A stretch of 64,000 nt of DNA from positions 44,820,061 through 44,884,060 of the forward strand of contig NC_012873.2 of NCBI RefSeq assembly GCF_000003195.3. Direction: 5' to 3'. The notes below the pieces were generated by a model, which ran no database searches, had not been told where the DNA came from, and saw only the letters and a list, made by a program, of their open reading frames with translations. The stretch's first letter is position 1. Every line of letters starts with the position of its first letter. Of this stretch, positions 10,861 to 22,100 are shown in pieces. This stretch comes from Sorghum bicolor (Eukaryota > Streptophyta > Magnoliopsida > Poales > Poaceae). A program made the position numbers and the translations under genes.

Positions 10861-11774
10861 TAAAAACCGTCGTCAGAACCGACTGCTTGGATCGGTGGAA
10901 TCTCATAATCGGCAACTTTGAGAAAATCTTTCTCCCAAACTTCTCCTGAAATGCACCTGGTCCTTTCGTAAGTATCCGCTTCTGCCGATGCGATAACATA
11001 AGAAGAATCTCCTGGGACGATCTCAATCTTGTCACCTACCCACTGAACCAAGCACTGATGCATTGTGGATGGGACACAACAATTGGCATGAATCCAATCT
11101 CTCCCCAATAATAAATTGTAGGCACCTTTTCCGCTGATCACTAAAAAAGTTGTCGGCAAGGTTTTGCTGCCGATGGTCAACTCTGCACATATCGCCCCCT
11201 TGACTGGAGACACGTTTCCTTCAAAGTCTTTGAGCATCATATCGGTCTTGGTCAAATCTTGATCCCCTTTCCCAAGCTTCCGATATACTGCATACGGCAT
11301 AATATTAATAGCAGCTCCACCATCAACTAGGATCTTGGTCATTGGCTGCCCATCAGCCCTTCCTTTGAGGAACAAAGCTTTAAGATGCTGCCTCTCGTCA
11401 TCGGCAGGTTTCTCAAAGATAGCCGTCATCGGATCCAGAGCCAACTGAGCTATCTGATCAGAAAATTCCAACTCATCGTCACTGGCTGGTGCAAGAAATT
11501 CCATCGGCAACATGAAGACCATGTTGACGCCTGCCGATGGACCTTCCCTCTTAGTGTCTGACGGCTGCCGACTTCCAGAGTTCTCTCCCTTGTTTAGCTC
11601 CTCTTGCCTTTCTCGTTGCAATCTCCTTTTCTGTGTCTTGGTTAATCCTCGAGGGCACCATGGAGGAAGTGGCCTTTGCCTTGCCGTCGGGCGTCGGTTC
11701 TCCCTTGACTCCATGCGATGCGTGTTAGCATCCCTGCAAAATATGAATTCATCGGGAACCCGCGCATCAGCCAT
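10860..11774 (-). CDS. Tat protease region (retropepsin)
   Basis: This 304-codon frame lies directly after gag in the same frame; only the TAG at 11808-11810 and eleven codons separate them. The retropepsin active site reads ILVDGGAAINIMP, with DGG in place of the usual D-T/S-G, which is common in this lineage, and YNLLLGRDW is the second signature. The N-terminal third is basic and Arg-rich (RGLTKTQKRRLQRERQEEL). It ends with TAA overlapping the ATG of the RT frame. I infer expression as part of a gag-pro-pol product through readthrough or reinitiation; the true N terminus is uncertain. Confidence 0.8.
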   Translation of the reverse strand: MADARVPDEFIFCRDANTHRMESRENRRPTARQRPLPPWCPRGLTKTQKRRLQRERQEELNKGENSGSRQPSDTKREGPSAGVNMVFMLPMEFLAPASDDELEFSDQIAQLALDPMTAIFEKPADDERQHLKALFLKGRADGQPMTKILVDGGAAINIMPYAVYRKLGKGDQDLTKTDMMLKDFEGNVSPVKGAICAELTIGSKTLPTTFLVISGKGAYNLLLGRDWIHANCCVPSTMHQCLVQWVGDKIEIVPGDSSYVIASAEADTYERTRCISGEVWEKDFLKVADYEIPPIQAVGSDDGF

Positions 11775-11807
11775 TCCTTCGAGCTCCTCTTTGTTCCTGG
11801 GAAAATA

Positions 11808-14507
11808 CTAGACACGGTCACTAAGTCTGTTGTGTCCACTGAATCTGCCCCCCAGCCGGTCATGAACTGACACCCTTCCTCTGATCGGCCCATTAGCTCG
11901 CCGTTCATCATCATGATAACGCCGATCGTTCCTATCGTACCGATCATAACCGTTGCATTCAGGGCAGTCTGTGACAGTAGGAAGCTTGATATTTTCCTCC
12001 CAACAATGGATGAAGAATGGGCAATTCCAATGATCCCTGTGCCGATTCCACTCCTGTCGGCGTCTTTCTTCTTCCCGTTGATAATCTTCCTGCTGGCGTC
12101 GATACCGATCTTCCCGTTGTTGCCATTTTTCTCGAGGCCTCCTATGAGTTATGACGATACCAGATCGAGGAAGCCTTCCTGAGCTAGTTCCTTCCTGGAC
12201 CAAGCCCTTACTTCTTGCATCGGCAGTAGTAACTTGATGCTGAGGATCTACCGATGCACTCTTCTCAGCTGTCTCCGACGTTAAGACCTTAGCCTTCCCC
12301 TTAGCATCCAACATGTTTGTCGGGAAAGGATGTTGGTCTATCTTCATCGGCTTCTGGGCTTTGGAACTGTCAAACTTGATTCTCCCTGACTCTATAGCCG
12401 ATTGCAGCTGCTGTCTGAATACTTTGCACTCGTTGGTGTCATGTGAAGTTGCATTATGCCACTTGCAATATCTCATCCTCTTCAACTCTTCTGCCGATGG
12501 GATCACATGGTTAGGTGACAGTTTGATTTGACCTTCCTGAAGTAGAAAGTCAAATATCCTATCGGCCTTGGCGGTGTCAAAGGCAAACTTCTCTGGTTCC
12601 TTCTGCCCAAAAGGACAAGACATCGGCTTCTTGTTTTTTACCCACTCTGCCAAACCGATTACTGGTTCCTCATCGGAATCTGAGCTTGTTGCTTCATCAA
12701 CAAATGACACTTTCTTATTCCATGCCCTTTTAGGCTCGAAAGGCTTGATGTCTTGATCAGATATCCTCTGCACCAAATGACTTAAACTTTCGAACTCCTG
12801 AGAGGCATACTTATCCCTGATATGTGGCAACAAACCCTGGAAAGCCAAATCGGCTAGCTGCCGATCATCCAGAACCAGGCTATAGCATTTATTCTTGACC
12901 TCTCGTATCCTCTGCACAAATCCCTCAACCGACTCATCATTACGTTGCCTCAACTTGACCAAGTCGGTGATCTTCTTCTCATGAACCCCCGAGAAGAAGT
13001 ATTTGTGGAATTGCTTCTCTAGATCAGCCCAAGTAATTAATGAGTTGGGAGGTAATGATATGAACCAAGTAAAGGCCGATCCAGACAATGATGATGAAAA
13101 TAGACGAACCCTCAATTCGTCCCTGTTACCAGCCTCTCCACATTGAATAATGAACCTGTTGACATGCTCCATGGTTGACGTGTCGTCCTGTCCGGAAAAC
13201 TTTGTAAAATCCGGTACCTTGTACCGATGTGGAAGCGGGATCAAATCATACGCCGGAGGATACGGTGTCCGATAAGAATAAGTGTTGACTTTGGGTTTTA
13301 TCCCAAATTGTTCCCTCATTACTTCAGCAATTTTATCGGCCCAATACGCATCGGCATCTTGCCGATGAGGCGGCTGCGGATCTGGCACTTGGTGGCGAAC
13401 CTCCACGTGTCTGTTCGGGACGTGACCTGCATGGAACATTGTATTGGTCACCTGTCCTCCAATCTGCGGACCACCAAACTGCCGTCCACCGATTGGCTGT
13501 CCTCCGAGTTGCTGTCCAAAATTTATTGGCTGGTTGGGAATCCCCTGACCTTGGAACCCGGGATAGACCTGCCCTTGCTGGAACCCTGTAGTCTGATAAC
13601 CCTGCTGGGGCGATTGTGGAAAGGCTTGCTGTCCAAGCCATCCATTATTAGCGTTCATCGGCATAGGTGCTGCCGATGATTGGTAATTGGGTACCGTCGT
13701 TGAATTGACATACCCCGACTGGGCCATAGGCCTCTGTTGCATCAGCATTGACTCTGCCGATGCGTTGGGCATCTGAAACATTGAATCTTGAGGATTCCCA
13801 GTGTGAGGCCTTGCAGTAGTAGTTGTGGTATACCGAGGACTCTGGTTCACCGGCGCATTGGGAGGTGCCGATGTCATAGGAGTTTTGCCCCTCATGTCAG
13901 TTATTTGTGATGTTCCCGGCGTCAACTCTGGAGGCATACCATAACCCCACCAGTTGGGAGGAAGAGTCAACCCTGACATTGCCGATGCCAACATATCTGT
14001 TGTCAGTTTATGCTGCCCAACTGAAATTTGTGGGTTGGTTGCCATCGGCATAGATAGTGCACCAGTAGTCCCCAATGTACTTGGAGGGACGGCAGACTGT
14101 GCACTTGCATTCGTCAAGGCAGCCGATGGAGCCGTGACCTCTGGTGCCGTTGGCTGATGATGGGAGGGCCCCACATAATCTGGCGGGATTTGTCCTTCCT
14201 TGAAAGTTCTTGCCACGGCGTTGAAAACCGTATTAGACAGTACACCAGCTTGGTTAATCAACGCTCGATTGATGGCATTGTCAACCATATCTTGAAGCTT
14301 GCCAGGATTGGCGTCAAAGGTGACCTGCCGTGGTGCCGGCAGTGCATCTTTCTGGACCACTTCGCCGCTCCTGTTTATGCTGAAAGACCTCAGGCATTGC
14401 TGCTTGAACTCTTCCGTGGCTTGGGCAATAGCTTGCTTTTGCTCATCCTTGAGGTTGGCCTCCGTCACGGGGATGACGTTCTCTTGATCGAGGTCAGAGA
14501 TCGACAT
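11808..14507 (-). CDS. Tat gag (capsid/nucleocapsid)
   Basis: The chosen start (MSISDLDQEN) is the first methionine after the primer site; the frame is open further up into the LTR but that part is leader. The product is 899 residues. Residues about 60-430 are low-complexity and rich in Gln, Pro, Gly, Ser and Thr. The retrotransposon gag capsid fold follows at about 480-620 (FTWFISLPPNSLITWADLEK, then FVQRIREVKNKCYSL). The C-terminal region is very rich in Arg, Glu and Asp and holds Cys/His residues (CPFFIHC ... CPEC) that may act as a zinc knuckle. The protein would form the particle that packages element RNA in the cytoplasm. It is intact, unlike pol, and ends at a TAG that lies in frame with the protease. 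Confidence 0.9.
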   Translation of the reverse strand: MSISDLDQENVIPVTEANLKDEQKQAIAQATEEFKQQCLRSFSINRSGEVVQKDALPAPRQVTFDANPGKLQDMVDNAINRALINQAGVLSNTVFNAVARTFKEGQIPPDYVGPSHHQPTAPEVTAPSAALTNASAQSAVPPSTLGTTGALSMPMATNPQISVGQHKLTTDMLASAMSGLTLPPNWWGYGMPPELTPGTSQITDMRGKTPMTSAPPNAPVNQSPRYTTTTTARPHTGNPQDSMFQMPNASAESMLMQQRPMAQSGYVNSTTVPNYQSSAAPMPMNANNGWLGQQAFPQSPQQGYQTTGFQQGQVYPGFQGQGIPNQPINFGQQLGGQPIGGRQFGGPQIGGQVTNTMFHAGHVPNRHVEVRHQVPDPQPPHRQDADAYWADKIAEVMREQFGIKPKVNTYSYRTPYPPAYDLIPLPHRYKVPDFTKFSGQDDTSTMEHVNRFIIQCGEAGNRDELRVRLFSSSLSGSAFTWFISLPPNSLITWADLEKQFHKYFFSGVHEKKITDLVKLRQRNDESVEGFVQRIREVKNKCYSLVLDDRQLADLAFQGLLPHIRDKYASQEFESLSHLVQRISDQDIKPFEPKRAWNKKVSFVDEATSSDSDEEPVIGLAEWVKNKKPMSCPFGQKEPEKFAFDTAKADRIFDFLLQEGQIKLSPNHVIPSAEELKRMRYCKWHNATSHDTNECKVFRQQLQSAIESGRIKFDSSKAQKPMKIDQHPFPTNMLDAKGKAKVLTSETAEKSASVDPQHQVTTADARSKGLVQEGTSSGRLPRSGIVITHRRPREKWQQREDRYRRQQEDYQREEERRRQEWNRHRDHWNCPFFIHCWEENIKLPTVTDCPECNGYDRYDRNDRRYHDDERRANGPIRGRVSVHDRLGGRFSGHNRLSDRV

Positions 14508-14528
14508 GTTGCTCTTGATCTTGAATCG

Positions 14529-14546
14529 GTCCCACTGGGCGTGCCA
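14529..14546 (-). other. Primer binding site of the Tat element
   Basis: Seven bases inside the 5' LTR the minus strand reads tggcacgcccagtgggac, the usual position for the tRNA primer site. I do not assign the tRNA with confidence. Confidence 0.6.
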
Positions 14547-14553
14547 AAAGACG

Positions 14554-15242
14554 TGTTGATGCAAAACTGATCTGCAAACACAAAGGGCTAATACCCAATT
14601 CAAACGTTAAGGCGTGCCAGCCGATTTGACCTTGCTATCGGCAAAGGTGATAACTCGAATACTTCAGTCCTGACAACAGCGATGCGCCCGGATGTCACGG
14701 CTAAGAGGTACTCACGCGGAACTCGAGAACACACCGAGCTTAAGTCGACGAATTCCTAAGAACTCGTAATAAAAAAGAAAAAAGTATGACGAAGTCGTCG
14801 AAAAGTAGATGATGGAATATGAGTAAAAACGTGTGTTTGATTGATTTCTTGATTGATTATTACAAGGTCCTAGGGTTTATATTTATACCCTGCTCAAAGA
14901 GCTACAACCAGACACGATTAGAATTCGAATTCCAAATTACACGGAATCCGTATACAAAACGATGCAAATAATTAAGGAAATAATAAAACTATCCTTCGTG
15001 ACAAACCGAAACTCCTCCACATGACAACTGGCAGCTTCCGGACTCCTCCTTCGCATCATCGGCAATCCCCTTGCCATAGTCATCGGCAGACCTTTTTATC
15101 CAGCCATTGGCACTATATTACTGCCTGTGGACTTAGTCACATTCAACCTCTCCCTCATCGGCAACCATCCTCATCAGCAACCCGCATCGTACCGCCACCC
15201 TATCCTGCCATCCTAGACACGTGCCCAAAAATGGTGTCAACA
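14554..15242 (-). repeat. 5' LTR of the Tat element
   Basis: It has the same length as the 3' LTR and differs at about five positions by eye. A TATA motif (tataaata on the minus strand, 14880-14887) is placed to start the genomic transcript. It is followed on the right by the second GGCTG target duplication. Confidence 0.95.
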
Positions 15243-16155
15243 GGCTGTAAGCTTACAACCAGGTTAGGCACACCGACCAAGAAACTTTGTGAGTAGTATG
15301 GGTGGACTGAAAAAAGGCTGTGTATTATTAAACTTGCTCGTGTACACACCCTAATCATGACTGGATCTCCTAGCTGCCCGCTGCCGGTCTGCGGCCCGCC
15401 GGCCTCCGCGGCGCTCGGCCCCAGCGTAGCCGACGCAGACGCGCAGTGCCCCTTACGGCCTCTCCTTGGATCCAGCCTCCCCTGGGTGCGGGGATCAGAC
15501 GACTCATAGCTAGCTCGAAAGCATAGAAATTTGGGGGTGGGGGCCTTGGGGGGGGGGGGGGGGGGAGATCGGCGCGGCTTCCATAGCTAGGGCGTGGTTT
15601 TTCTTTTTTTTCTTGGGTGATGCTTCGGAGGTTTGGCTGGGGGCGCAGGGTGACAAGTCAGCGGGTGATAAGCCAAGCTTCCCACGTCCAATCGTGGCAT
15701 CAGATTTGATTTAGGTGTTTTATTAGTCTTTGATTTTGATGGTGTACCATTTATGTCTTTGATTTTAATGGTGTAGTGTTTGTGTGTGTATTTTTTGGGT
15801 ATACAATGCTCGAAGACTTTTAGTGGGAGATGATTTGGTGGGTGGATAAGTATAATTTAAGAATTTCATTATAGCAGACACGTAGGCGCGGGCACCGTTA
15901 AAACCCGGCATGGACTTCCTTGCTATCGGTTGTCTTCACATGACTTGAGTACTTGACCACCAGCGCAGTCCGCGCCCCCGCACCCATGTGCAAACAACCG
16001 ATAACAGCTGCCCCTGTATATTGCACGACCGAAGCGATATTCACGCCTGACTACAGCCTACGCTGCTTCCTGCAAGGGGTGTGTGCATTGCTACGCTTCG
16101 GCCTTTCTCTCCCCGTCCCCGATCCTGTCCCTTCGGCTCGGCCTGGACCTCCCCA
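15243..16155. other. Intergenic and probable promoter region of the phosphatase gene
   Basis: This holds the target duplication, the right half of a split MITE, a GC-rich stretch (about 15370-15620) with a long G run, then AT-rich DNA. No clear TATA box or CAAT box stands out near the expected start of the downstream gene, so its transcription start is not called. Confidence 0.5.
15548..15565 (+). repeat. Run of 18 G, G-quadruplex candidate
   Basis: An unbroken run of 18 guanines follows two shorter G runs (ggggg, ggggg) on the same strand within 35 bp, giving at least four G tracts. It lies about 590 bp upstream of the start codon of the 5-phosphatase gene. The exact run length may be a sequencing estimate. 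Confidence 0.8.
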
Positions 16156-19100
16156 ATGGCGGATCCCGGCGACACCACCAATCCCTTCGCTTCCCCAGCC
16201 GGCGCCGCCTCATCGCCGTGGGACGACCTCCCCGACGACTTCTTCCTCTCCACTTCCATCTCCTCCCCGTCCCCTCCCCCTCCCCCGGCCCCCATCCCCT
16301 CCACCTCGCCTCGCCTCGCCACGCCCCACCGATCCGCCTCCCTCCCGCCCGCCTCCACTCCCTCCGCTGCTACCTCCGCCTCCGTCTCCGCTTCCTTCTC
16401 CGACCCGCGCCCCCGCGCCGCTCCGGCATCCCATCAGCATCAGCCGCAGCTCCTCCACCCCAGCCACTCACTCCCCGCCTTCCCCGCCGCGGCCTCCCGC
16501 TCCCCGGCCGCCGCAGTACAAGTATGGCCACCGCCCCCGGGGCCCCACCACTCGGGCTCAATCCCGGAGTTCGCCGCCGCCCCGGCCTCCGGCGCGCACC
16601 TCCCGCCCGCGCGCGCCGCGGTGCGCGCCGATCGCCCGCCCCCGCTCGACCTGCGCCCGCGCCCGCCCAGGGAGTCGCAGGCCGGTGTGGCGCTCCGAGC
16701 GCTCGCATGCTGCCGCGATGCTTCCCGGGCCGAGGCCGGCGTCGGCGCCCGTCTCTGGGCCGCGGGCGAGGCCGGCGTCAGGGCGTGGGACCTCGCAGAC
16801 GCCTTCCGGTCACCGGCGTCTCAGCAGCGTTGGGGCGACGAGGCATCTGCGCCCTTCCAGGAGTCGCGCAGGACGTCTCCGGCGCTCTGCCTCACGGCGG
16901 ACCCCGGTCGCGGCGTGGTGTGGAGCGGCCACTCCGACGGCCGGATCATGGGGTGGACCGCGTATCCTGGACCGGAGGCGGGGGAGTGCCTCTCGTGGGA
17001 GGCACACCGTGGCCCAGTGTTTGCGTTGGCTGTCTCTCCCTATGGTAGGTCTCGTCGCCTCTATTTTCTGTCGATCAGCGCCGGTTTTGCACGTATTCAT
17101 ATATAATGCAGCACTACATTCCTGATTATTGTAGGATCGTGAATGATTTTGTCTTTGAACCTTTAGGAAACCTCACGGGTCACGGCTATGAAGATAGTAA
17201 TCACGAAAGTAGAGTTTATCCCTGTAGTTATTCGGCATTCTAAAAACTTTCTCCAGATTAGTCTTGTTTTGTGCTATACGTTAAGTTACTTGCTTACATT
17301 CTTGTTGGCAATTGTGGGATCGATAATAGTATATGCAGCTGTTAAGTTGCTGCTGCTACACCACTCTTTGAGAGAGAATGCTGGCTAAACTGGGCTAGGA
17401 TTGATATATATGAAGCTGTTAAGCTGCTACTGCACTACACTTTGATAGAGATGGTGGAGGCTGATTGTGGGCTGCTATGAGCTAGACTATAGTGCCAGCA
17501 CAAACACCTGCACCTTGCCGTACATGAGGGAGAGATGGAAAGAGAGAAATGGATCATATGGTAACCATTGCTCGCAACATTGAAAAACAAGGTTTGCAAC
17601 ACTAAAGAAATAATGTATGCAACATTGACAATACAAATCAAAGCTAGAACATCACATGTACACACGTAGCTAGTTCGAGCAAAGAAAATCTCACCACAAC
17701 ATTGCCTTTTGCTTCACGTTTAAACCACGACATCTAAGAACATCCGAAAATCAACTTACTTCAAACATCCAATGAGAGATACTGCAACCTACAAGAAAAC
17801 CAATTGCAAGAAACAATCTAAGTTATTGAAACACATTTAGTGGAAAAATCAGTGAACTATTGACAAGCTGCTCTAAGGAAGCAGCAGTCCCGCCGGCCAT
17901 GGTGCTCCCCGTCTAGACAAGATGGGGCACCTTCTCACCGCTCTCAGAGATGTTCTCTGCTGCGAACTCGCCTGTGGCTACGCAGAGATCTGCTTTGCAA
18001 GAACTCCGCAAACACAACAACATCCTAGCCCCGTTGCGAGTTGAAGGCACGGCTGGTAGGTGACGAGAGGTATATCAGTGACAGCAGTGGCCTGAGCCAT
18101 CTTCTCTGCTGTGTGGGGAAAGAGATGAGGCTAAATGCGAGAGGAGAGCATGTAAGTGGATAGGAATGGCCAACGCTCTTACCGTGCAACTGGTTAACAA
18201 CACACCAAAGCTGTGGTTCGCTGAGCCAGCCCGGGTTCGACAATTTCTTAAAATAAAAATTAGGGAGGTGTCTCTCCTCCTGGTTGAGTTTTTTTTTTTT
18301 TTTTTGAGCGGATATGAATGAGCCAGTGGTGGAGAATAAAAACCAGGTTAGGTGAGGACATGTTGATTATTTGGATATGTTTGAGCCATGTTAGCGTCCG
18401 GACATGTGAGCCATATCATTTCCGTAAGAAAAGACCTAGACTTACAGTACAGCCTAAGACTTGATTACTTACATGCCAAGAAAGTTTATTGACCAAGCTG
18501 GCTGTTGGAGGGTGGGAGACGATGCTGGGTTCTCTTTTCATACAGAATATTGGCTATTGAAGAAGCTAGTTGTATGTCCTTGTCTAATTCTACGTCCTGT
18601 CGATGCCTGTTGTGTGCCTACTAACTATCAGCAGAAATAAGTAATCGATCAACTGAAAAGTAGCCACACACTGAACGTTCTAGATCATGTTATGGTCTAT
18701 CATGGGTTCGGTAAGTATATTTAGTGGCTATATGTTATTAAGAATTGAATCAGAATATTCACAATTAATTTGAAAATCAATCATTTACATGGAGTACTTG
18801 AGCTACTATTATGGAATGCAGGGAGCAGTGTTATCAGTAGTAACAATCAAACCATATGCACCCATGAAATACTGATGTTTCTTGCATGTCTTATAGGCGA
18901 TTTGTGGTCTGGGTCTGAAGGGGGAGCAATCAAAGTATGGTATGGAGAACCGATTCAGAAGTCACTCATTTCACAAACAGAAGAAAAGCGTAAGACCTCC
19001 TTTTTAGTTGAAAGATCATCCATTGACCTTAGGGACATGGTCAGTGATGGAGGGGCCTGTCCTTTGCCTGCCGTAGATGTAAAACTTCTATTGTCTGACA

Positions 19101-22100
19101 ATTCTAGATCAAAAGTATGGAGTGCTGGTTACCTCTCATTTGCACTCTGGTACACTTCATGTGTTCATTTATCTTGTTGCATTTGAATGACATTAGTCCA
19201 GCTATTTCTGTATTTGTGTAATACTGTTATCTATTCTGCTATGCAGGGATTCTCGCACTAAGGAGCTTCTAAAAGTGGTAAACATTGATGGCCAAGTTGA
19301 TACCCGTTTCGACATCTTATCTTCCCAGGATACATATAGCTATGAGACAAAGCAAACTCTGTTTTCTCCGTGGAAAGAGAAAGCTCGCAGTCCTGTTGGT
19401 TTCTTGCAGAGATCACGAAATGCTTTGTTGGGAGCAGCTGATGTAGTCCGGAGAGTTGCTGTTAAAGCAGGTTTCGGAGATGACACTCGACGAATTGAAG
19501 CATTTGCAATGTCAACGGATGGGATGATCTGGACAGGATCGGCAAATGGCTCTCTTGCCCAATGGGATGGCAGTGGTAATCGTTTGCAAGAGTTCCTGCA
19601 TCATTCATCATCTGTCCAATGCATTTACAATTTTGGGACAAGAATATGGGTGGGTTACATGGATGGCAACATCCAGCTGTTGGACCTTGGAGGCAACTTG
19701 TTAGGAGGATGGATTGCACATAGTAGTCCAATTCTGAGTATGGCTGTTGGAGGTTCATATATCTTTACACTGGCTGGTCATGGGGGAATCCGTGGATGGA
19801 ACTTGTCATCACCAGGGCCTCTTGACAGCATTTTGCGTTCAGAGTTGATTGAGAAAGATTCATCATACAAAAGTTTTGAATACATGAAAGTATTAGTGGG
19901 TTCTTGGAATGTTGGGCAAGAAAAGGCATCCTATGAGTCTTTAAGAGCTTGGCTAAAACTCCCAACACCAGAGGTTGGGGTGGTTGTAATTGGATTGCAG
20001 GAGGTGGACATGGGTGCTGGTTTTCTTGCAATGTCTGCAGCCAAAGAAACGGTACAGATGTCACATTCAGAAATTTTAGTTTTTATGTAATGGTTATTTC
20101 TGCTAGTCATTTGAAGATATGTCCTGTATGCTGGGCTAGACCAACTCTTAGAAACTTGTTGTGCTGGATCAAAATACTGCATATTGAATTTTGGTTAACT
20201 AGTTAGCTGAATTCTTTTTTTTTTTTGGTTACATACCATTGCCTCATTGTTCAATCTTCTGAGCTTGGCGTAAATTTTACCTGCAGGGCTGCAGAGTTTC
20301 TTTTTGGAATTATGGGTTGATTTTCAGTTTTTAGAGTTTCACAAATTCTCTGTGATGAGGTTGTTGCAAAGAGGATGTTTGTTTATTACCTGTTTCTAAT
20401 TCACCCCTTGTTGTTTTTTTCGAGAATATAATAGACATAACTATTTAAAAATGGTTACCATTTTTTACTATTTGTAATGTTGAACTCCTTCATTCCTTGT
20501 AACATTTCTATTGACTTTAGGTAGGTCTAGAGGGAAGTCCAAATGGAGAGTGGTGGTTGGATGTAATTGGCCAGATTTTGAAGGGCCACTCCTTTGTGCG
20601 TGTTGGTTCAAGGCAGATGGCTGGATTACTCATTGCTGTATGGTAATCTGAGCAGGACCTGGCCATTTCTCCTTTGATTTGATCCTGTTATCATGGGAAT
20701 TATTTAGATTCTTCTTTTTTCAGGGTCAGAATAAATCTTAAGCAATTCATTGGAGACATTGACAATGCAGCAGTGGCATGTGGATTAGGACGAACAATCG
20801 GCAATAAGGTGCTCATGTTATTGTACCGACCCCCCCGCACCCGCGCTAATTTCAGTAGTTTCTATTGAAGCAGCTCATGCTATATCATCTCCTTTGTTTC
20901 TTGGGCGTTGAAATCTGAGGTCTAAGAAACATGTTGATGTGAATCCTCTTTCATGCATCCATGTTCAGGCACTTTGTTTCTTGAACATTCTTTTGTGAAA
21001 GAACAAACTTTAGTTTGATTAATTCAATATATTTGGGTTGCTGTCCTGACCTGCACAGCTTAATTTAGCTGAGAATCTTTATTGATTTCAGTAAGATTTC
21101 ACATGACCAATTGGGTTGAGGAGAAGTAATTCTTCTTTTCTTTCCGAAATGAAGGTAGCATTACAACAATAGTAATTGACATTACTGTCATTTTGTTTAG
21201 TGGCAATAGTAAATTAACCAAGTATAAGTTTTTTTGGATTGTCTGGTGGAAACTCATATCTTGATGTGATCATGCAAGTTTCCAAGGTCGTCTTTGGATG
21301 AAAGATAAATGGATTGGAATTGGTGGGATCTTAACATCACATGATTTTAGTGCCCTAATACATTCTGTATTCTTACGCATATATCATTCATCCATTCCAA
21401 CAGTTGGATGCTTCAAGCTTGTGTTATTGCACTAATATATGAGTTTCCATTAGAAATGCTTCCTAATTAATGAAACATGATTCATCCTATCTTGTCTGTC
21501 ATGCATTACCCACTGATTTGTGCTTTGTGCATATTCAAGGAAAGATTGACACCTTTGATAAACTGAGCATTCCCCTGCACCGACATGTGATGTTCATATT
21601 TTGCTTGATCACAGTTTCAATGAAAATGGAAATAAATCATTTGTTTCTTCACTTTGTTTGATCATACCAGTAGGTTTGCTTGCAGATCAATGGGCTAACT
21701 TACTGTATCTTTGATGTATCTGATTATTTCAGGGAGCAGTAGGGTTGAGAATGAGAATACATGGTAGAAGCATTTGCTTTGTAAATTGTCATTTTGCTGC
21801 ACATATGGAAGCTGTGAGCAGACGGAATGAAGACTTTGACCATGTCTTCAGATCAATGACATTTTCTTCCCCTTCCAATGGATTGTTGACAACATCAGGT
21901 AATCCATCTTCTCCCATTAACTTATTTGCATTTGCTTATGGACATGCAAATATTCAAAGATTTCGCTCAAACTTTTGCTAATATCATTCAGCGATAATTA
22001 TGGAAGTGAAAAATTTGAGCTTATATACACTTCTGCTGTTGTTACAGTTTCTGGTTCTGCTGCTCAGCTTCTTCGAGGAGCAAATGTATGCTGTTAGTCA

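Larger units (their letters stand above)
2859..15242 (-). mobile_element. Tat-lineage Ty3/gypsy LTR retrotransposon with antisense cargo gene
   Basis: The element is 12.4 kb and has matching 689 bp LTRs at both ends (TG...CA) and a 5 bp target duplication GGCTG (2854-2858 and 15243-15247). On the minus strand the order is 5' LTR, primer site, gag, protease, RT, RNase H, a second archaeal-type RNase H, integrase, 3' LTR. The second RNase H places it in the Tat group. Between integrase and the 3' LTR it holds a gene on the opposite strand. I count about five differences between the LTRs by eye (about 0.7%), so the insertion is young, yet pol has a frameshift and a stop. The 5' LTR lies about 0.9 kb upstream of the start codon of the phosphatase gene and its promoter faces away. 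Confidence 0.93.
2770..15340. repeat. Older MITE split by the Tat insertion
   Basis: The flanks of the Tat element, 'gtagtgggttgtaagccggc...gaggtggaggagagaag' on the left and 'taagcttacaacc...aagaaactttgtgag' on the right, rejoin across one GGCTG into sequence typical of an abundant grass MITE. The outer termini were not resolved, so the boundaries are approximate. Confidence 0.4.

Noticed and set aside
14508..14603. Upstream extension of gag into the LTR (MNWVLALCVCRSV)
   Set aside because: The extension crosses the primer site and LTR boundary, and the same residues arise from the other LTR at 2908. Translation should start after the primer site at 14507.
15953..17125. Long overlapping frames in all three phases around exon 1 of the phosphatase
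   Set aside because: High GC content removes stop codons. Only the frame starting [11 protein letters not shown] joins in phase to exon 2 and to the propeller sequence.
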